Below, in pieces: positions 6,093-9,201 of a DNA stretch of 9,201 nucleotides. A model generated the notes under the pieces. The model was not told the origin of the DNA and did not search any database. It saw nothing but the letters and a program-made list of their open reading frames with translations. This stretch comes from an uncultured Clostridium sp. (GTDB lineage: Bacteria > Bacillota_A > Clostridia > TANB77 > CAG-508), in the NCBI GenBank assembly GCA_947382445.1, contig CANCZH010000067.1, positions 1 through 9,201 on the forward strand. Reading direction: 5' to 3'. The first letter of the stretch is position 1; each line of letters begins with the position of its first letter. The translations under genes and the position numbers were made by a program.

Positions 6093-7209
6093 TATACATT
6101 TTTAATTTATTTCTTATTTCTACAAAGTCATCAATTAATAATTTTATTATTGCTACTAGTGGTACTGATAAGAACATTCCTAATATTCCAAAGAATTCTC
6201 CTCCAACTGTTACTGCAAATATTATTAGTATTGGGCTTACTTTTAGGCCATCTCCTAATATTTTAGGGTTTATTATGTTTGAGTCAATTTGCTGTAAAAT
6301 TAGTATTGTAATACCCATAATTAATGTTTGTTCTATTCCACCAGTAAATAGTGTTATAAATACTGATATTGCTATTGCTATTATTGCTCCAAAATATGGA
6401 ATAATATTAAATAATCCTATAAAGCTTCCTAAAAGAATTGCATATTTTACTCCAATTATGCTCATTGCTATTGATATTAATATTCCAACTATTATTCCAT
6501 CTAGTATCTGACAATATATAAAATCTAATAATATTTTGTTTGATTTTCTAAAATATTTACTTAACCTAGAATATGTTTGATTATCAAATATTGCTTTTCC
6601 TACTTTCTTTAAAGTTTCTTTTATTTTGCTTCTTTCTAATAGTATATATATTGAAACTACTATTGTTACAAATATACTGAATATAGTTGAAACAACTCCT
6701 ATTACTGTATTTACATATTCTACGACTCTATCTGCACTTAGTAATGATGCAAAATCTATTTCTGTTACTTTTTTTGTAATTTCTTCAAAATTAATGTTAT
6801 TTAAAAATGAATTTTCATCTATGTTTGATATATAGTCTTTAGCTACATTTATATAATTAGGTACATTTTTTACTAAGTCTACTGTGCTTTCTCTAATTGG
6901 CGGAATTACACAGTTTACTAGCAAAACTATTAATAATATTGCTATTATATATACTCCTAAAACACTTATTAATCTAGCTTTATTCTTTAGTATTTTATTT
7001 TTACTTATAATTTTCTCTAGCCAGCATGCTGGTCTATAAAATAGGTATGCAATTATTATTGCCATAAAAAATGGCATTATTACTTCTGTTATCTTTGATA
7101 TAGCTGTACATAGCCCATTAATATCACTAATACATTTGTATGCAATTATTAATGCAACTCCTAAAGAAAAATAGTAAGCCCATTTGCTGATTACTTTTTT
7201 TGGTTTCAT
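6073..7209 (-). CDS. AI-2E family transporter (PF01594)
   Basis: Polytopic inner-membrane protein of the AI-2 exporter/YtvI-PerM superfamily. Members are reported in autoinducer-2 export, sporulation or ion transport, so the substrate is unknown. With the start at 7209 the product has 378 residues, a normal family length. Hydrophobic pairs lie at about 9-57 and 79-102, then a soluble segment (about 105-160), and further helices at about 165-191, 228-253, 257-290, 293-306 and 324-359. Family signatures in the C-terminal half are NIIPYFGAIIA (268-278), QQIDSNIINPKILG (306-319) and GILGMFLSVPL (341-351). The ATG at 7207-7209 is chosen because AAAGGAG stands 5 nt before it; the in-frame ATG at 7249-7251 lacks a good site. 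It is the last gene of the comM-dprA-yraN run, 50 nt after yraN, probably co-transcribed. Confidence 0.93.
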   Translation of the reverse strand: MKPKKVISKWAYYFSLGVALIIAYKCISDINGLCTAISKITEVIMPFFMAIIIAYLFYRPACWLEKIISKNKILKNKARLISVLGVYIIAILLIVLLVNCVIPPIRESTVDLVKNVPNYINVAKDYISNIDENSFLNNINFEEITKKVTEIDFASLLSADRVVEYVNTVIGVVSTIFSIFVTIVVSIYILLERSKIKETLKKVGKAIFDNQTYSRLSKYFRKSNKILLDFIYCQILDGIIVGILISIAMSIIGVKYAILLGSFIGLFNIIPYFGAIIAIAISVFITLFTGGIEQTLIMGITILILQQIDSNIINPKILGDGLKVSPILIIFAVTVGGEFFGILGMFLSVPLVAIIKLLIDDFVEIRNKLKMYKKISSQ

Positions 7210-7214
7210 ATGTA

Positions 7215-7221
7215 CTCCTTT
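7215..7221 (-). promoter_or_regulatory. Ribosome binding site fixing the start of the AI-2E gene at 7209
   Basis: AAAGGAG on the minus strand, 5 nt before the ATG at 7207-7209. It lies inside the longer frame that could begin at 7251 and so favours the shorter protein. Confidence 0.75.
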
Positions 7222-7259
7222 CTGATAAAATAAGTATTTTAATTTTACCATCTTTTTGC

Positions 7260-7613
7260 TTATTTTTCAATAATTTGTGGTATATAGTTTATATTTAATT
7301 TATCTTTTTGTATATATATTTCTATTGCATCAAATTGTATTCCCATATTTTCTATTTTATTTATGTATAAATACCACTCTGCTGTTTTCCATATATGTTC
7401 TTCTTTTTTCAAATTTATTGATTCTCGTGCTTCTATTTTTGGGTCTTTTCTTGTTTTTACTTCTATAAAATGTATATAGTTTCCTTTTTGAGCAATTATA
7501 TCTATTTCTCCGAATTTATAAATAAAATTGCATTTTAATATTTTAAAATCATTTATTTGTAAGTAAAATTTTGCAATTTTTTCTCCTAAATATCCAAATT
7601 GTTTATTATTCAA
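7260..7613 (-). CDS. yraN: YraN / UPF0102 family nuclease-fold protein
   Basis: A 117-residue protein of UPF0102, a family with the PD-(D/E)XK endonuclease-like fold that travels with comM, dprA and rnhB. Its biochemical role is not settled. The core signature is complete: GEKIAKFYL at 10-18, FGEIDIIA at 34-41 (candidate metal-binding Asp38), then FIEVKTR at 49-55 (Glu51 and Lys53 complete the active-site pattern), and FDAIEI at 94-99 near the end. The start is TTG at 7611-7613, overlapping the last 8 nt of dprA. AAAGGA lies 10 nt upstream, within dprA, and no better ATG gives the conserved NNKQFGYLGEK opening. The overlap suggests translational coupling to dprA. It is likely co-transcribed with comM, dprA and the AI-2E gene. 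Confidence 0.93.
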   Translation of the reverse strand: MNNKQFGYLGEKIAKFYLQINDFKILKCNFIYKFGEIDIIAQKGNYIHFIEVKTRKDPKIEARESINLKKEEHIWKTAEWYLYINKIENMGIQFDAIEIYIQKDKLNINYIPQIIEK

Positions 7614-8454
7614 TTATTCTATATCCTTTCCCAGCATCTTCTGTTATTATTTCTTCTAATTCTAATATTGTTATTCTTTGATTTATTTCTGCAATACTTT
7701 TATTTGTTTTTATAGCTAGTTGCTCTTTTGTTAATATTTCTTCTGATAATAATTTTAGTATTTCATCTTTATATTGTTTTTTATATGTATATTTTTCAAA
7801 TGTTCTCCCTTTTTGTTCAAAGTTTTTTATTATTTCATTTGGTGTTGTAATTAATTTTGCGCCTTCTTTTATTAATGAATTTGGTCCTGTTCCATATGAA
7901 TTACTTATTCCATGTGGAATGCAAAAAACTTCTTTTCCTTGTTTTAGTCCATATTTTCCTGTAATTGTTGTTCCGCTTCTATATTTTCCTTCTATAACTA
8001 AAATTCCATCTGCTAGTCCACTTACTATTCTATTTCTTAATGGAAAGTTTTTTGGATTTGCTTTAGTTTCTGGCGAATATTCAGTAACTATTGTTCCTCC
8101 TGTTTCTAATATTTTTTTATATAGTTCATAATTTTCTTTTGGATATATGCTATTTAGCCCGCTTCCAATTACAGCTATTGTTTTTCCACCATTTTGTACA
8201 CATGTTGTGTGTGCTACACTGTCTATTCCTATTGCCATTCCACTTATTATATTTATGCCTTTTTCAATTAATTTTTTCGTAAATTCTTTTGTTATTTCTT
8301 CTCCTTGTTTTGATGAGTTTCTTGACCCTATAATTGCAATTCCAAATTCATTTAAGTTTTCTAATTTTCCTTCTATGTAAATTTGTTTGATTTGTGGTTT
8401 TATATTTTTTAATTTTTCTGGGAAATCACTATCATCTTTTTTTATTATTTTCAT
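7606..8454 (-). CDS. dprA: DNA-processing protein DprA (Smf), without the N-terminal SAM/HhH domain
   Basis: DprA binds incoming single-stranded DNA during transformation, protects it and loads RecA. Non-competent species also keep it. The 282-residue product has the Rossmann-like core with all family motifs: IGSRNSSKQG (42-51), GMAIGIDSVAH (72-82), IGSGLNSIYP (96-105), FPLRNRIVSGL (137-147), KYRSGTTIT (157-165) and GPNSLIKEGAKL (190-201). Residues about 225-282 look like the winged-helix DML1-like domain (LLSEEILTKEQLAIKTNKS...). Only about 38 residues precede the core, so the usual N-terminal SAM or helix-hairpin-helix domain is absent. AAAGGAG is 5 nt before the ATG. It follows comM directly and overlaps yraN by 8 nt. 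The dprA ribosome binding site overlaps the ancestral comM stop codon, a sign of coupled translation. Confidence 0.97.
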   Translation of the reverse strand: MKIIKKDDSDFPEKLKNIKPQIKQIYIEGKLENLNEFGIAIIGSRNSSKQGEEITKEFTKKLIEKGINIISGMAIGIDSVAHTTCVQNGGKTIAVIGSGLNSIYPKENYELYKKILETGGTIVTEYSPETKANPKNFPLRNRIVSGLADGILVIEGKYRSGTTITGKYGLKQGKEVFCIPHGISNSYGTGPNSLIKEGAKLITTPNEIIKNFEQKGRTFEKYTYKKQYKDEILKLLSEEILTKEQLAIKTNKSIAEINQRITILELEEIITEDAGKGYRIIE

Positions 8455-8489
8455 TTATTCTCCTTTAAAAATATTTTTTGTCTAAGCTT

Positions 8490-9201
8490 CTATATTGTAT
8501 TGCCTCTGCTATGTCCGATTTTTGAATTTTTTCTCTTCCGTTCTAAGTCTGCTATTGTTCTTGCAACTTTTAGTATTCTATTATATGCTCTTGAACTTAA
8601 ATTTAATTTTTTAAATGCTTTTTCTAGTATTTGTTTGCTGTCTTCATCTATATTGCAATATTTTTCAATTAATTTTGGTGTTAATTCTGAATTTGAATAT
8701 ATTTTGTATTTTTTGTATCTTTCTTGTTGAATTTTTCTTGCTTTGTTTACTCTTTCTTTTATTGTTTTTGAACTCTCCCCTTTTTCCTCTCCTACCATTT
8801 TGCTATATTCCACACTTTGAACTTCTACTTGGATGTCTATTCTATCTAATAATGGTCCACTTATTTTATGCATGTATTTGTCTATTTCGTTATTTGAACA
8901 TGTACATTCTTTTTCATTTGATCCATAATATCCACATGGACATGGGTTCATGCTTGCTATTAGCATACAGTTTGCGGGGTATTCACAGTTTTGGTTTGCT
9001 CTTGATATTAGTACTTTTCCATCTTCTAATGGTATTCTTAATACTTCTAATGTTGTTTTATTAAATTCTGGTAGTTCGTCTAAAAATAATATTCCTCTAT
9101 GTGCTAAGCTTATTTCTCCTGGCTTCTGGTTTTTTCCTCCTCCAATTAGTGCTATTTTTGAAGCTGTATGGTGTGGGTTTCTAAATGGTCTTTTTAGTAT
9201 T
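8490..9201 (-). CDS. comM: ComM / YifB magnesium chelatase-like AAA+ protein, C-terminal part, frameshifted at the end (5' end outside window)
   Basis: ComM is a hexameric AAA+ helicase-like protein that promotes branch migration of donor DNA during natural transformation. Visible are 236 residues: RPFRNPHHTASKIALIGGG (4-22), GEISLAHRGILFLDELPEF (28-46, Walker B LFLDE), LEVLRIPLEDGKVLISRA (51-68), MNPCPCGYYG (84-93) with the CPCG...CTC cysteine set, and KISGPLLDRIDIQVEV. Walker A and the N-terminal Lon-like domain lie beyond the right edge. After LSSRAYNRILKVARTIADLE the frame changes to RKRKNSKIGHSRGNTI and stops at 8490-8492. The expected ending (EKIQKSDIAEAIQYRSLDKKYF) is intact in the next frame and ends at 8465-8467, next to the dprA ribosome binding site. 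One extra base near 8540 (G on plus) explains this. It is a sequencing error or a real C-terminal mutation. Confidence 0.95.
   Translation of the reverse strand, partial: ILKRPFRNPHHTASKIALIGGGKNQKPGEISLAHRGILFLDELPEFNKTTLEVLRIPLEDGKVLISRANQNCEYPANCMLIASMNPCPCGYYGSNEKECTCSNNEIDKYMHKISGPLLDRIDIQVEVQSVEYSKMVGEEKGESSKTIKERVNKARKIQQERYKKYKIYSNSELTPKLIEKYCNIDEDSKQILEKAFKKLNLSSRAYNRILKVARTIADLERKRKNSKIGHSRGNTI

Noticed and set aside
7210..7251. 14-residue N-terminal extension of the AI-2E protein from an ATG at 7249-7251
   Set aside because: Weak upstream purines only, while AAAGGAG stands at the right distance from the ATG at 7209, whose product has the family's usual beginning.
8615..9064. Plus-strand open frame of 149 codons, very Leu/Phe/Cys-rich
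   Set aside because: Antisense shadow of comM, whose motifs on the minus strand are unmistakable.

Overview
The window looks like a chromosomal segment of a low-GC Gram-positive bacterium, most likely an uncultured member of the Clostridia. This rests on the AT-rich genes, strong AGGAGG-type ribosome binding sites, A/T-ending codons, a Clostridia-like RpoB and the comM-dprA-yraN cluster. TGG is used for Trp, and nothing suggests a code other than table 11. No species is claimed.

Layout, left to right. (1) 1-2513, minus: the N-terminal two thirds of rpoB, with a TTG start and no rplL in front of it. (2) 2514-3091: a gene-free divergent control region. It holds an approximately 195-nt rpoB leader, a good extended -10 promoter for rpoB, a 192-bp MITE-like palindrome with perfect 37-bp arms, and a good promoter for rpsT. 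(3) 3092-3355, plus: rpsT (ribosomal protein S20) with its own terminator. (4) 3464-4501, plus: an unusual, GC-richer open frame that joins the back half of a Clp-type AAA+ module to a complete FtsH-type (M41) zinc peptidase domain. Its N-terminus, including Walker A, is missing. (5) 4560-4808, minus: a small two-helix membrane protein, divergent from (6) 4959-6001, plus: a two-gene operon for a membrane-anchored extracytoplasmic protein and a COG2426/PF06695 membrane protein. (7) 6073-9201, minus: a run reading comM (5' end outside the window), dprA, yraN, then an AI-2E-family membrane protein.

How the genes relate. rpoB and rpsT are core transcription and translation genes driven from one divergent region. 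comM, dprA and yraN form a well-known cluster linked to handling of incoming DNA. DprA loads RecA on single-stranded DNA, ComM is a helicase-like AAA+ protein that helps integrate transformed DNA, and YraN is a nuclease-fold protein. The AI-2E-type permease is appended to this run. Bidirectional hairpin terminators separate the convergent pairs at about 4530-4561 and 6060-6092.

Most notable points: the decapitated Clp/M41 hybrid, which looks transferred; the long palindrome between the rpoB and rpsT promoters; and a single-base frameshift near 8540 that replaces the conserved ComM C-terminus, which is still readable in the next frame.
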